DNA of 64,000 bases from Neospora caninum Liverpool (taxonomy: Eukaryota; Apicomplexa; Conoidasida; Eucoccidiorida; Sarcocystidae): contig NC_018388.1 of assembly GCF_000208865.1 (NCBI RefSeq), positions 1,178,001-1,242,000 on the forward strand. Direction: 5' to 3'. The translations under genes were made by a program, and so were the position numbers. Under the pieces are notes generated by a model, which was not told where the DNA came from, did no database searches, and worked only from the letters and a program-made list of their open reading frames with translations. Each line of letters starts with the position of its first letter. Position 1 is the first letter of the stretch. Positions 1 through 13,700 of this stretch are shown here, piece after piece.

Positions 1-323
1 CTCGCTCACCCATCCAGCTTTAAGCGGCTTCTCGTCTTCTAACGAGGCTACCGCAACGGCACGCAACTGCGTCGCTCTATCGGAAGCATCTGAGTGGATG
101 TTTGGTCGGCTCGCTGACCATGATTCTATAGAGTGTCTCATCTCAACAAGGGCTTCTCATGTGTCTGGAGTCAGAGCTCTCATAGGAGCCTGAACGGGGC
201 ATGGGGGCTTTCCCCGCTTTTGTAGACTGTCCTGCGTTCCCTTCGGGGTTTTTGGCTTCATCCCGTACATCTGGAATTGGGGTTTGTGCCTTGCCTTTAT
301 AGCCTATGCCCGTCCTCTGCCAG
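1..323. other. Left-edge intronic sequence
   Basis: No convincing exon is visible. The stretch ends in a pyrimidine-rich acceptor (cctctgccag) just before the first recognisable cysteine-rich exon, so it is most likely intron of the large + strand gene whose 5' end lies outside the window. Confidence 0.5.
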
Positions 324-3300
324 CTGGGGACCTACCAGGACGAGGAGGCGACCACCACAGCATGCAAGCAGTGCCTCGCAGGCACCTACTGCGGAGCCGC
401 AGGCCTTACGATGGAGGCGGGAAGCGGCCCCTGCAAAGAAGGCTTCTTCTGCAACGCAGGCGCCAAGGTCCCCGCTCCAAGGGACGCATTGACGGGAGAT
501 ATCTGTCAAAATGGGTATTACTGCCCGTCGGGTACGTCAGGAACCTTCTGGTGTCCACTACCTCGCGGAGTGGAGACGTCGCGACATATTGGGCCCCCGC
601 TCTGTCTCTGTGACTCGGTTGTATACCCTACTCTAGCCAGGCATTCACGTCGACTGTACGGAATTGGAATGAGGCCAGCGCTTTGTGCATACCTGGGTCT
701 TCTTTCTGGTTCATGCCCTGTCCTAGGTGTGTGCTACGCGCCCTGCACGTTCTTGGACACCCCAGTTTAATGGCCAGGCCTCGCCCTCTTCGCACCAGTT
801 ACACCCCAAAATCGGACATGCCTGGACTGTCGCTGTCCTCGTCTCTGGTGGTGGCTTCCTCTATCACACTCTGGGATTGCCGCCACCTCCTTTTTGTCAT
901 ATTCGTGGGTGCGTTTACACCGAATCAAAATCCAGGAGACGGGTACCACTCTAGGGAGCTGAGCATAGGTCACCACAATTCTCCTCGGTTCTGCTTCTCA
1001 GCTGTGTAACAATCTGAACTCTGGCGGGTTGCATTTCATAGAACACAAGAGAACCCACTAGACACTGACGCTGGCGGGTAATGTGAAGCGGTTCGCTTTT
1101 CGCCTGGTGTGCATGCACGACAGGCTCAAAGGCGCCTCAGCCGTGCCCAGCCGGTTACTACAGCGACGAGGAAGGTATGTGCTGATCGGCGAAGGATTTC
1201 TGCAGAGGACTTTTAGAAATCTAGGCCAGGTATCAATGGAGAGCAGCGCGTTGAGTGCGAGAGTAAAGCGTTTCGTTTCGATACGCAGAAGGACCGACAT
1301 AGCCATAGATTTGACACACAGTTGTGAGGAACGAACCTTACCGACATAACCCATCAATGTTCTACTGGCAGCATCCGTGGGAATACCCTACCTCCGTTCG
1401 CTTAAAATGGACGGCGTCGCTTACGGCTCCAACGCTTGCCGCCGGGCAAATCGAAAAGTAGCCCTGGATGCGCACTACTGATCCCCTGTGTGCGGATGTC
1501 TCTACATGTACGCTATGGCATATAGTTGTATGGCCTCATGCGAGTGGAGAGCTCGCGGCAGCAGGTGGAGTCCTCCGCTGTTGCATGCGCTTCGACCAAG
1601 CGAGATGTGCATCTTCCGGCTTGCCTCACTGTACACGTGTCCGTCCTGAGACACCTGTACTCGATACAGGAGGCGTTGGTGTGTCCCGTAACCAAGAACT
1701 ATGTCGGCGTGGCTCGGACACGCTCGGGTGCGAGTCGTGTCACTATGCGGGCGTACCCTGCACCCGCAGAAACCAAATTGAAACTGATGAGGGTTTCTGT
1801 GGCCAACCAAGTTGAGCAGTCCTGACCAACAATGCCCCGCATCCGCCGACTATATTTTCTTCGCCTTCGCCTCTCTGGCGCACACGAAACTTGTCACTTC
1901 AGCTGCGACCCGTTTCGCGTCTGTTACCTGCTCTGGCCTTCGCATATGCCAGAGCTCTTACAACACTAGTCGAGCTCATCGCTCATTCTATCGACCGATC
2001 CAGTCCTCGGTGGAATCCTTAGACTTTCAGGGTGTCGGCGCATTCCCCCCCTTTTTGTCTGCCGGTGCTGAATGTCTAGGCCTGGCGACATGCAAGGCTT
2101 GCCCTGCAGGCTATCTGTGTTCTGGAGGAGCCGGCGGGGAAATCGAGGACTGCCCCGCCGGATCCTTCTGCGAGGCGGCTGTCTCGGCGGCAGCTTCGTG
2201 TCCCGATGGAACCAGCAGTGAGGTGAAGAATCTCTCTGAGCAGGAACAGTGCAGCGAATGTCCGGCGGGAAAAGTTTGCGGGGCTAGCCAGCAGCAAACC
2301 GACTGTCCCGCAGGCTACCTCTGTCTCGCGGGAATCGGACCCGAACAGGTCAAAGCCCTTGACGCCGATATCGATGAACTGTGGACGGACTCGACCTTCT
2401 GGAGGGGCCACGCCATTCACTACGGGTGCGAGGATAAGCCACAGTGGGAGATTCAAAAGTCTGAGTGAAGGCATCAAGACAGACGTCGAGAGGCCACATA
2501 CGAGGGAAATAGAAAAGAGTCGAAACGGCTTTAGCAGAGGAGAGAGTCCAACATCGCCGTAGTGACGTGCCCACACCCAAACCTAAGAGTGCCCGCGTTG
2601 CGTGATGCTTGAAACGGCGTACACGCTTGAAACAGATCCTACCTGCATGTAGTTAACCAAAACAGCTATCCACCGGACGCCCTGCCTGCACAGGTACTTG
2701 TATTTATCTACCTCTCTATCTATATAAATATATACCTATATACACAAATACATATATATGTATATATATGTGACTCGCTGGACATTCTGTTCACAGAGAG
2801 TGGCTGACAGCAGGGCATGTGTAAACCGTCTTAGGAATCCGCATGTTGGACAGGACATCGGCATATGCCGACCCAGTGGGGAGTAGACGAGCACCTTGCA
2901 TTGCTGGCATCCGCACTCTGGTCATGCGCCTTCGCCCGTCTTTCTCCTCGCTCGGTTGTGCTGCTCAGTGGCGCCTGCCCGGCTGGCCACTTCTGCCCTG
3001 CCGGGGCCACGGCGCCTGAGGCCTGCGCAGAAGGCACTGTTCGAGAGACCGTCGGGGGCAAAAGCCAGCAGGACTGCACCGAGTGCCCAACGGGCAGCTT
3101 CTGCGACCCCCGCATGCCGGTGAGCCTCAGTGTTGATATGTCGGGCGGCAGGAGGTTTGCGCGGCTGTCCCCTGTAGGCGCATGCAGGCACGCGAGGGCT
3201 GCGATGGCGCACATCAGCGCACGGACTTTGCAGTTCACTGGGCCAGTGACTCGCCACAATTGCAGTGTCGGCCATTTCTTGCGTGGCTTGCCAGGTCCCC

Positions 3301-6300
3301 GTCTCCTGCCCAGCTGGCTACTACTGTCCTAAGGATGCCCAAACACCGTCGCCGTGTGAACCCGGATCTTACCTCAACAGCAGCGGTCAGTCGGACAAGT
3401 CGGCCTGCTCTCGGTGTCCGGAGGTACGTCGTGGCGCCGCCTCATGAAGGGGAGTGCGAACGAAGGCTCGACGGTATGGCCGGCATCGAGTCACACATGC
3501 CTCTCCACATAGATGAGAAAGATGTGTAGGCACATCGCACAGACGCATGTTATCGTGTGACCGAGCCTTTTCATGCAAACAAAGGATCTCTGGTATCGAA
3601 AGCTGCATACATACAAATGCTCATATATATATATATATATATATAATATGTAAATTGAAAGCTGTGGGAGCAAGCAGGTGGAGGCTTTTTCTGGTGACAG
3701 CGGCGTAAAAAAGAGGGGCACCCGAAGTGTGTGTGATTGATGATATCGGTTTGTCCAATTGCTCAACTGTCTTCCACTCCTCACCAGGGCTATGCATGCG
3801 ATCGGAGCGCCGTAGTAGACTACAAGCTCTTTCCATGCCCCACGGGCTACTACTGCGGAGCTGGCGCCCTGGAGCCTCAGGCATGCCCAACAGGGACATA
3901 CGGGACCGTTCCGAAACTCGCCCAAGCAGAACGGTGTGAACCCTGTCCTGCGGGTAGGCGTTCGGGCTTCTGCTAGGCGAAGCGGAGGCACTCGGCAGCT
4001 CACCGGAAGTCGCCGCAAATTCTGGTTAGCCAGTCTAGACACGCACGCTTTTTACAGCATCGCCGATTCGGGCAACGAAGAATTCCTCCTTCCTGAGGCA
4101 CGCACACCTCTGCGCAGTCGAAAAAACGCACGCCCTCAGGTAAACATAGAGAGCGACGCTATGTAGCTCAACGTGGGCAGTCCCTGTGTAAATAACCATT
4201 CATGTTCGTTGAAGTGCTCAACGGCATCTCCGCCGAGGATCCAGATATTGTCTTCACCGTGTCTTATCGGGGACATGATTCCAGAACACGGTGTTGGCGG
4301 CAAGGTGTATACCAAGCGCCGGACGGTCCAGACTTGACCGTGGGGGCACATCCCAGCGTTCACCACGCCACTAGACCCAAAGAGATTCCATCGGTTCTCT
4401 TTCCAGGCCGACAGATCTGCGCGCTCCCTCCTACGCGCCTCTGCCGCTTCGTGACACCGCTCACCTTTGCTGTGCGTCCATCGACCTTCGTTACCGGCGT
4501 CCTTCGCCTCTGCCTGATCGTCTGCTTGCACTGGTGAGATTTTCCGATTTTCAGGAATCATCTGCAAATCGCCGGACGCGGAAGGACTCCTGCGACCCCA
4601 GACGGTCAGCTGCCCAGCTGGCCACGTGTGCCCCCGGAGCACAAGTTCGCCGACACTCTGTCCTGCCGGAACCTTCTGCCCAGCAGGCACATCGACGCCC
4701 CGCGCTTGCCCGGCGGGCTACTATTGTCCAGCGGGCGCCGAGGTTCCTCTCGCATGTTCAGAAGGGACGTTTTGCTTAGACGGCGCTGCTGAGCCGAGCC
4801 TGTGCCCGGCAGGCCATAAGGTAAAGCAACCCAGCGTGCTGATGGAAAGGAGTTAAATGTAGGCGCCGTTTTGATGGGCGACTTGGGCTTTCGGGGAAGA
4901 AGGTACAAACACTACTTACGGGTGCTTAAAAGGGTACGAGTGGTTTGAGAGGACAGAGAGGCACCTCCGTAATGCGTGTGAAAGAGGCGAACAGTCTCAG
5001 CTGCGCGGCAAACGCTGCAGGGCGTCCAGGCTGGCTGCGGGAAGTTGCCGATGCGTCCACTGGCTCTCGGACCAAACACGGAGAGGCGACAGGGGCACAC
5101 AGGCATATACAAGCTTTCAGTCTATGCCTACGCGGTGGACGTGCCAGGTCAAACTCCTGTGATTCTTACACAGCTTGGGGACGTTGATGGTGCACCTATT
5201 CCGGGGAGAGACGTGGTTTCCTCTCAGACGATGCCAGAATCCCTCGAGCAAATGTACTGCCGTTCCATCGCCAGCTTATGCTCGACAGGAGAATATGTGT
5301 AGATTCATTCATTTAGTCATACATTTCCATAGCCCCATATATATATATATATATATATCGAAGAGGCAGTGGATCGTGTGGAGGGGACAACGTACCCGCC
5401 CTTCCGCGTTTCGTCTGTCGAAGATAGAGTGCCACATTTGCAGCCATGAGGCCACAGAGACCATGGTCGTCTCCTTTGGTTGGCCCTCAGGGCGTGACCC
5501 CTGTTGAAGCACGCGACAAACATCGTTTGTTCATGCCTCTACCCTCCAGGCCGGTTGCCTTCCATCCTCCTCCTCAATCCGCGGCGGATCTGGGTCGGGT
5601 GCGCTTCTTTTTACAGGCGAAGGATTCCTGTGTAGGTTCTTACTCTGTCGAGGCATGCTGTGAGCCCTGTCCTCCGGCAACCTACTCCGACATCCCAGGG
5701 GCAACCCAGTGTAGCCCATGTGCTGCAGGGTACATATGCACGGGTAAGGAAGACGCCTGGGATTTCTTATCCGATTTCTGTCTCGACCAGCCTTCGAACT
5801 CTCGCGCGTGAGTGTCTGATTGCCTCACGGGTCCCATCCTCTGCCTTTTCGACTGCGTTTATGATTCGCTTTTTTCTTTGCCTGGATGCCTTCTTTCCTT
5901 GTGCTTCCGAGAAGGCGTGTGAGTAGATACCTGTTTGTTTCAGCTTCCAGTTGCGCGATAAGATATTGTCGTCCCGCTGGCTCAACCGTGCCTGTCTCCC
6001 TGGGCTGGTCCTTCTCTCCAGGTGGTTCTGCAACCTCGAAACCCAGCGAAGAGGGGAGTCTGACCTTCGCAGGGTACATATGCCCACCTGGATACTACTG
6101 CCTCGAGGGCGCTGCTGGGCCGACCCCCTGCCCCGCCGGCACCTTTCGAGACCAGCCGGGCGGGCAGGCTCTCGACTCGTGCTCGCCTTGTCCCGACGGA
6201 ACGTTCCAGAGATTCCCTGGAATGGTGAGACAGCGAACCGCATTCATGCGTATCACAGCACCTCCAGATGCCTGTGCATAGCTGGCTTCGTTCCGGTACA

Positions 6301-7746
6301 CGCCGAGAGGTAGATGGAGAACCTGCCTACAATCTAGAGTGTCGAGGGATATGCGCGCGACTTCCGCAGCGTTCCAAGACATTCTTAATCTCCGTGATAG
6401 GCACCATTTTAGTACTGCACTCTTCACCGGTGCCCTGCACGCCGAACACGCAGCGGCAACTACGTGAGCGAAGATGCACTCATCACTGACGATCCATTCG
6501 CTCCTCGATAGTCACGTCCTCTGCTAGAATCTGTGAAATGCTTCCGCGAACCTGGGACCGCAGCGGGCGCATCATGGTGGCTGTCATTGGGGGCGTTGTT
6601 GGCCGCGTTTATCCGTTTTCGCTTACGTTAATGCCTTCTCCTACGTCTGCTCTCTATCCTCGCCGGGGGGTCTGGTGCTGTTTCCCGATTGTCTTCCCTT
6701 TTTCCTTCTTCGAGACTCCTTCGATCCCTTCTGCCCTTTGACGATCTTCTTGTGGCCTGCCAATCTCGCCCTGTGCCTTCGATTTCCTTGCTTCTGCTCT
6801 ATGGGATCCTGATCTACCGATTGATTTCCCATGACGTTGGAGGGGGTTTTCCTCGAAGCAGCCTCATGCTGCCATCTGTCTGTGTGTTGCGTCACGCGCT
6901 CATCAGTGACCCTCCGTGCCCGTCTCCAATTTGGCACCGTATGGGAATCACGGTCTAATCACCTGTGTCGCCGTCCTCACACCCGTCTTCGCTTTCTGCT
7001 GTGTCCGGCGTGCGTCTGGGTGGGCATGTGTTTTTTGCGCTCTGGCAGGCGTCGTGCAATGCATGCGGGAAGCATGCAGTGTCTGAAAAAACTTCTGGGT
7101 CTACAACTTGCGCGTGCGTTGGCACCTCCCGATTCTATCAAGTCGAGGACGGCACCTGCCCCTGCTTCGCACGGTAAGGGACGGAGCCTGAAAAAACGGT
7201 GGAACGGTGGACGACACTGAATCTGCTTTTCTGCCGCCTGATAACGTTAAACAAACAGATGAATTCAGATGCGCCCTTTCTCGAAGTTCATGAATGTTCC
7301 TCGATTGTCGTTCATCAAAAGTTCAAGGTGTCTTCTCGCCTTTTTTCTTTTCCGCCTTCAGCTACGCCGCTCAAGGTGGCGACCTGGAAGCGTCACAAGA
7401 TGGGCGGAGTCCTTGCCAAGGGAAGCTTTATCCTCGGTGCGCCTCGGGCAGTCGCCGAGACGAGTTCGGTGCGTGTGTGCTTGAGGACGAGGTGGAGTGC
7501 TCCGAATCCTGTCGAGGCGGCTCGGGAATTTTCCTCAGTGCGTTTGGCGTTTGCCAGTGCGCCGACGGACCCCGAGTTGCGGCACAGTGTACATCCACCT
7601 GCAAGGAGCAGTTGCCTCAGGTGTTTGTGTCAGATGCGGGCATCGCCGAAGCCGACCCTGTCCAGGGAACCACGACCGTCTATCAGGAGGGGCTGCCTGC
7701 GGATATTGACCTCGCGCGTCTCCAGTTCCTGTGCAGGAAACTCAAG
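324..7746 (+). other. Cysteine-rich GCC2/GCC3 ectodomain region
   Basis: The first ten exons encode tandem units of the form C-x2-CPAG-x2-C-x(n)-CPAG, for example KACPAGYLCSGG, SCPAGYYCPKD, LCPAGTFCPAGTS and YICPPGYYCLEG. Unit boundaries fall at or near exon boundaries, and introns are a mix of phases 0, 1 and 2, consistent with modular growth. The block ends in more complex cysteine spacing (residues encoded at 7049-7746: CNACGK, CACVGTS, CPCFAR, CQGKLYPRC, CSESC, CQCADG). The family is known from extracellular domains; adhesion or ligand binding is an inference. Confidence 0.8.
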
Positions 7747-10700
7747 GTAGCGATTTCAGACAGAAGCAGAGAACATGAATCCGACATGGGCGAGGCGGAA
7801 CCTGGCGAGCGACAGGCAACGAGCTATGTGTGTGCTGAGCGGAAAGGGTGGAGATAGATATGACACAGGCACAGACACAGGGGGCTTGAAGCGAGGGACT
7901 TTGTGGCGCGTTTCCGGTGCTTCTACAACCCGTCTACACATGATGCAATCAACAGCGGCAACAGACACTCCCGCAGAGCCCTGCGATCCACGGCGCTGGC
8001 GTGCAAGGCGCACACGGCGTAGACAGCTACACATTGTTTTTCACCATGGCCCCAGACTTGTTTATGACAGCCTGGTTGTGGTGGAGGGTACAGAATGGTG
8101 TGTATCTATTGGCAATGAAGAGATATTTATGCGTTGAAAAGTAACGCATGAATAGGCTGTGTCGATGCACAAGTCGACATCCGAAAGGGTGCCCTGGGTG
8201 TGTGTTTCGTCCCGCATATTCACCTGTAGGAGGGGTTGAGCAGCTTGCCTCTGACATCGCTCTGCGGGATCAGCTTCCAGCAGTCTTCGGCGGCAGGCCT
8301 TGACGGGCTTCTGCGAATGCCGGAAGAATTCAGACCGACGCAAGCATCTCCCAGTTCTGAGCCATCGCGGGGATACTTCGCAGGGACGGGACAGCGGTCA
8401 CAGCACCGGCGTTTTGTGTCGCCGCCCTCGGCCTTCAAGACGGCGCTGACTCGCCAGCGAGCGACAGACCCGAGGCATGTTGTTCCCAGGCCTGTTCAGT
8501 GTCTCCAGCGAGGGTCAACGATTGTCTGGGAGATTAAAGACGGAGTCTATCCCGTTTACTACAAAGTGAGAGGAGCCGGAACTCCGGCAGGGAAGACGAC
8601 TGCCGACCAGGATCCTTCCGACGGTAGATGTGCAGGGATGGGCGGGTTTGGTTTTGCTTCCTCCATCGAGGTCTCGCACGCACAGGAGTTTCAACTGTTC
8701 GTAGCTCCCCACCACACACAATTCCTCTTCGTGCTCGCTAGACACTGTTGCAACGGTCGGCCACGTCGTTTCGGTTATTTCCCGTTTGTTGATCCTGCCG
8801 CTGTTCCCTGTTCCTTTAACGGGTAAGTTGCCTGAGGAGACGGTGCACCAGCTGGCGAGGTCGTTCGTGTCGTGCTGGGCTCACGGTCAGGAAAGTCTGA
8901 TGAACACGCATCCGGCGATGGACGACGCGGCGTTTCGCGAACTTGCCAAGGCTGCCCCGAACCTCCCGCACTTCTTCGCCTACACATTCCTCGTGGCGGG
9001 CTCTTTCGTCTTTGCGGCCTCAGACAACCGACTAGAAATCTCCGTCGTTGTCGTTGTACCCGACGGCGTCCGATGCCCGACAGCAACAACGTACGGTCAA
9101 GCGACAAAAGGCACACAGAACGCAGAACGAAAAGTGGAACCGGAGACTAACAGGGGACGGAAGCTTGGCGGAGGCCGACACAAAGCGCCGAAGGGAAAAA
9201 GCACATTTGCCAAACGAACGCCCGACCCTTTGTCTCTCCCTGGTGTTTCCCTTTCTACAGCTTCGCCGCCCCACTCTCAACACAGAGTCTTGGCATTCTC
9301 GGCGTCACAACGTCGTCTCAACGACTCATGGCAGAGCCGAACTGGGGAATCGTCTTTCTGGGCGTTTTCGCAGTTGTGGCATGCTGCCTCGTTGCCATCT
9401 ACGCAGTCTGGAGATGCCGGCATAGCGCCTGGGAAGTGTGTGTCTGGACAGCTCCCTTTGGATATGCGAAGCGGATCAAGCCCACCGACGATTTCTACTC
9501 AACGGTGCTGGCGACGGTCCAAGGTCTTCCCGGCGCCAAGGGAAATCTCATATGTACAGACGTTCGGCTCAGACACCACGTCACCACTCCAGCGATCGAC
9601 AGCCTCTCCGAGAAAGAGGTAAGGCCAGCTGCCTCCTTTCCGGCGCTGTTGGATCGATGGCGGGGCGCCGCAGATCGACAGATCACAAACCGTGGTAGTC
9701 ACCATTGAGCACATGGATATGCGCACGTTGCTGTAGGGGCAGAGGCCCTGCAAAAGGAGCGTTTCTCCGCACTATTGTTGATCGGGGCAGACGCGCCCTT
9801 CATGAATTGTACATTTTCTTCGCGGCGCTCGAGACCTGACCCGCAACGCGTTTCTACATTTAGACCTCACCTGAACATTGCCGTTTTTATGGAGACGTTT
9901 CCACCGAAAGGGGAAAGAAAAAAGATGGTTCGCTCTATCTGCCAAGAGCCACGCACTCGGTCTCGTGTCCCAACGGAAGAGGCAGTGGAGGAATACTGCA
10001 GATGTTCCCATATACACGCCCAGAAAGAGAGTCTGACGATATCGAAATCGCTGTGTGAGTAACCATTGACTCGCATATCATTATATGCTGAGATACTTGC
10101 CGCACCTTGACCGGAACATTGGAGATAGGATTAGAAAATGCAGCAGGCCACCTCGAAGAATCGCTTCCTCGCATTTTTCTGCTCAGGGCGCTCCAGGGAC
10201 TGCTGATGAGGAACCGATCATTCCTCTAAAGGACGCAGCTGACGCGCTGGTCGTCGACATTGAATCTGCTGATACGCGGCTTCTGCAGGTATACCTTGCT
10301 CTTTGCCCTTTTGAACCCCGGCAAAACCAGAAACGACGGCCACACTGCTTGCCATATCTGTGTCTCCTTTCTGCTATACAAAGCTCTTCTGATAGACATC
10401 TGTCTCTCTTCCTTCTTGCATATATACATATAGAATTACGTTCATATGGAATGCATGTACGCAGTGCAGGGCCTAAAAGGATACGCATTTTTGTAGAGAT
10501 GGAAAGGCGTCTTGATTCACCGATTCATCAACAAGAGGAAGTCGGTTTCCCTTTCGAATTCAGGTCATGTTCGAGAAGCTGTTGGATTTCGGCAGTATAC
10601 TCAAGCGTCTCGTTGAGGACGAACTGAAGGCGTTTGAAGCCGTCTGCGCCATCATGCCGCAAACGGTTTGTCCTTCGCACAGGAAGACAACAGATAGGGT

Positions 10701-13700
10701 CAAAGGCTACATTCCTGCATTTACACATTTAAGGAGGAAAGTGCACTTACAACGCAACTAGTCCCTATCTGCATGCATTTGCCTAGGCTGATTGGCGCCG
10801 TCATCCTTTTAACGCTGTCGGACAGATCCTCATTCTTTTGTCTTTTGTATCCATGCTCTGTCAGCTTCCGCATTTCCCTGACGCACCCGTTGCATCTTCT
10901 TCCGGGTCTTGTCATTGATGCGTTCACGAGTCTATGCGCTACAGACTCCAAGGACTCCTCAGTCTCCTGTGTATCTTTTTTTCTGGCTGTATCGGCGTCA
11001 TGTTTACCGTTATGCCGTTGCACAACCCTGTCGTTTGCCTGCCTTCTTCAACCCAGGTTTCTCTCGCGGTCTGCCACTGGGCTGCCTCTTTCTGTCATGC
11101 CGCTTTCCTCTTCTCCTTGGACGCTTTCGGCGTTTTTTTTCTCACATCTCTTCGAGGGGGAGAAACCACCCGACATGAGCCTGGTTGCGTCTGCCTCTGG
11201 CCTGGCGTAGCTGTCTCCCATCATCCACAGCTTGTTCCATCGCGTTCTTCTCTCTCTCTCTTTTGGTCCCACCGGACGCTCTTTCTTCTGGCTTGCAGCT
11301 CGAAAGAATTTTGAAACGAACTCGGCAAACGCTTCTTCTTCTGCCCCATGAGAACCTATGGACGATCTCTCCTGGCCAAACGAAGTTGCTACAGGCTCTC
11401 GCCTGCGTTTTCACTGAGGGCGACAGCACCCCCGTCGTCGGCGAGGCGCTGGCCAACGCCTTGACTCCCCACACCCTGGAGAATCCGCATCTGTCAAACG
11501 AAGGAGACTTCCCCGCTTCGCTGCTCTCCTGCGTCGACCTCGCTGGCGTTGCCGTCTTTGATGCCTTGGACTGCTTGTGGCTCCACGCGCCTCAGGTGAG
11601 AGTCCGCGCTGCTGACACACGACTACAGTCAGCCCGCCGCCTTTGCGTCCGTTGTTCTGCCAGTAACGCGTGCCGTCCCTGAACCACAGCTACATCCAAG
11701 AAGAGACTGAAACCCAACAGCTTCTCGGGTCGGAAAGAGACACCAGCCTGCCACTTACCCAATTCGTGCGTAGGCGTCACGTCACTTTCTGATTCCGCAT
11801 CCGTTCGTGAGATTGGCGTCTGCCACATGGCCAGCGCCGCGCCGCAAAGCCGAGCAGTATCTATTGGTTCACTTCTCCGCGGTGAATCTGGTATCCGAGA
11901 AACACGTATTTGCGGACGGGCCATGCGCCGGTGCTACGTGTCTTGTCTGTCCCTTTCGCACGGTGTCCTCGGTATGGCCTAGCTCCTGCCTAGATCGAAC
12001 AGTCACCCGCGACGATGCTTGGAGAGACACCGAGCCTGTCGTGGCACTGTCGCCAGGTCGCCTTCATTTCCCTGGTGCCCACCGCGACCCCGTGACTGCG
12101 ATGTCCCGCGGGTCCTCGCTGAGCATTTTACATTCTCTCCTGTGCTTTCACTCCGTCTGTCGGCTCAGCAAGGCGAAGACTCCGTGGCCGACCGCGTCAT
12201 CGGGAAGCTCGAGACGCTTCTGGACGGAGACAGCCCCCTGGAGAGTTCTAACGCGCTCTTTGTCATTTACGACACATTGTTTGCGGAGCGGTCGTACCAG
12301 GAAGAGCGCGTGAGAAGGGAGTGCATGCGCTTCCAGTCTCTCTTTGCAGCGGCGAACCAGAAGTTCAAGGACACCAGCCAGACACTTAGTCTCCTTCCAG
12401 CGAGACAGGCCGAGGCATGGTTCGAAATGAAGGATTTCCAGCTGCGGCAACTGCTGGACTTCGAGGCCAAGATAGCTAGAAGCATTATCGAGGCAGCCGT
12501 AGGGTGAGCGAAAGCAAAGAGGAGAAAACCGATGGGACACCGAACAGAATTTCGCTTGGTAGCGACAGGTAGCTCGACTCTCTCCCACATCCTGGTCCTT
12601 CCACCTCTAGTCGCATTCCTTCCTCGTTTTCCCCGTGGTCTTTGCCCGATCCCAGTCCGTGTCTGCTCATGACAAAGAAACGTAAGGAGCGGATCGCATC
12701 GGCAGAGCCTTCTCGCTTCCCTCGCCAGTTTATTCCTCCCCCCAGCAACTTGGGAACCCTGGGTTCTTGGGCCATGTGCATTGGAGAGTCAAGTAGTCGA
12801 TAATGTGGACGTGCAAAATCGAGTGATCTTTAGGTGGATTGTTCGTTGAGACACGCTTCCTCAAGACGCCGTTTTCGTCTCACGGCAGGTTAACCGCGCA
12901 GGCCTCTGCGAATCGCGAGGACACCTGAACGCGGCTGTTGCACTGTGCGCTCCACTGGGCACATCCCCGCACACTACGAATAGAAGGAAGCCAATTTGCG
13001 GCGGTTTCTTTTCAGAGGTGTCACAAGCGGGAAGGCGATGCTGGAGGAGAGCTTCTTGACAGTAAGCCAGCTCGGGATGCCGGCGTGGCCGGCGGCAAGG
13101 AACCAGTGAACTCTGGTGTGTGACTGAGAGAGTGGAACAGTGATAGAACGTGCCCTGGACTGTCTTACGCTCAACGTGGCGTGAGCGATGCCAAGGACGT
13201 GCCCAGTCTAGCCAAGCGAAAAGGCACACAGTCGACTCGATCCTTCTGCGCGAACTTCGAGTTGGCTTCCAGCAACTCCCGGGGTCCTCTGCGTTGTCTC
13301 ATAGGGGTGCTGTGAACCGAATAACAGCATCCGGGCGCCTCAGCCGGCGCTGCCCTGTTCGGCTCAGTTCCTCACCGAATGAGAACGAGACGCCTCTGTT
13401 CAGAATCTCCCACAAAAAGGTAGCATCACCCCCGACTGCTGCCGGCTTTCACTTGTCCCCTTGCGAGCTCTCGGCGTAGCTTTACCGCGGCTTCCCGCTC
13501 TTGCTTCCTCCCTGGTTTATCGTGCCACGTCGCGTTTCCTCGCTGTCCCCGCCGCACCCCTTTGCAACGCAGACACCCACCTGTCCAGTTCTCCGGCTGT
13601 GTCGTTCGCCTCCCACTCTGCTTCGTTTTTCTCCAGACGACACTCGAGATGGATCCGGGCAACAGTCGCGCCTTCCTCTCCGGGCTCCTGGCGTCCTCCC

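Noticed and set aside
324..9618. Identity as a classical cysteine repeat modular protein (CRMP)
   Set aside because: CRMPs are known for a huge ectodomain and several C-terminal membrane helices. Here only one helix is seen and it is followed by a very long coiled coil, so I kept the broader GCC2/GCC3-type call.
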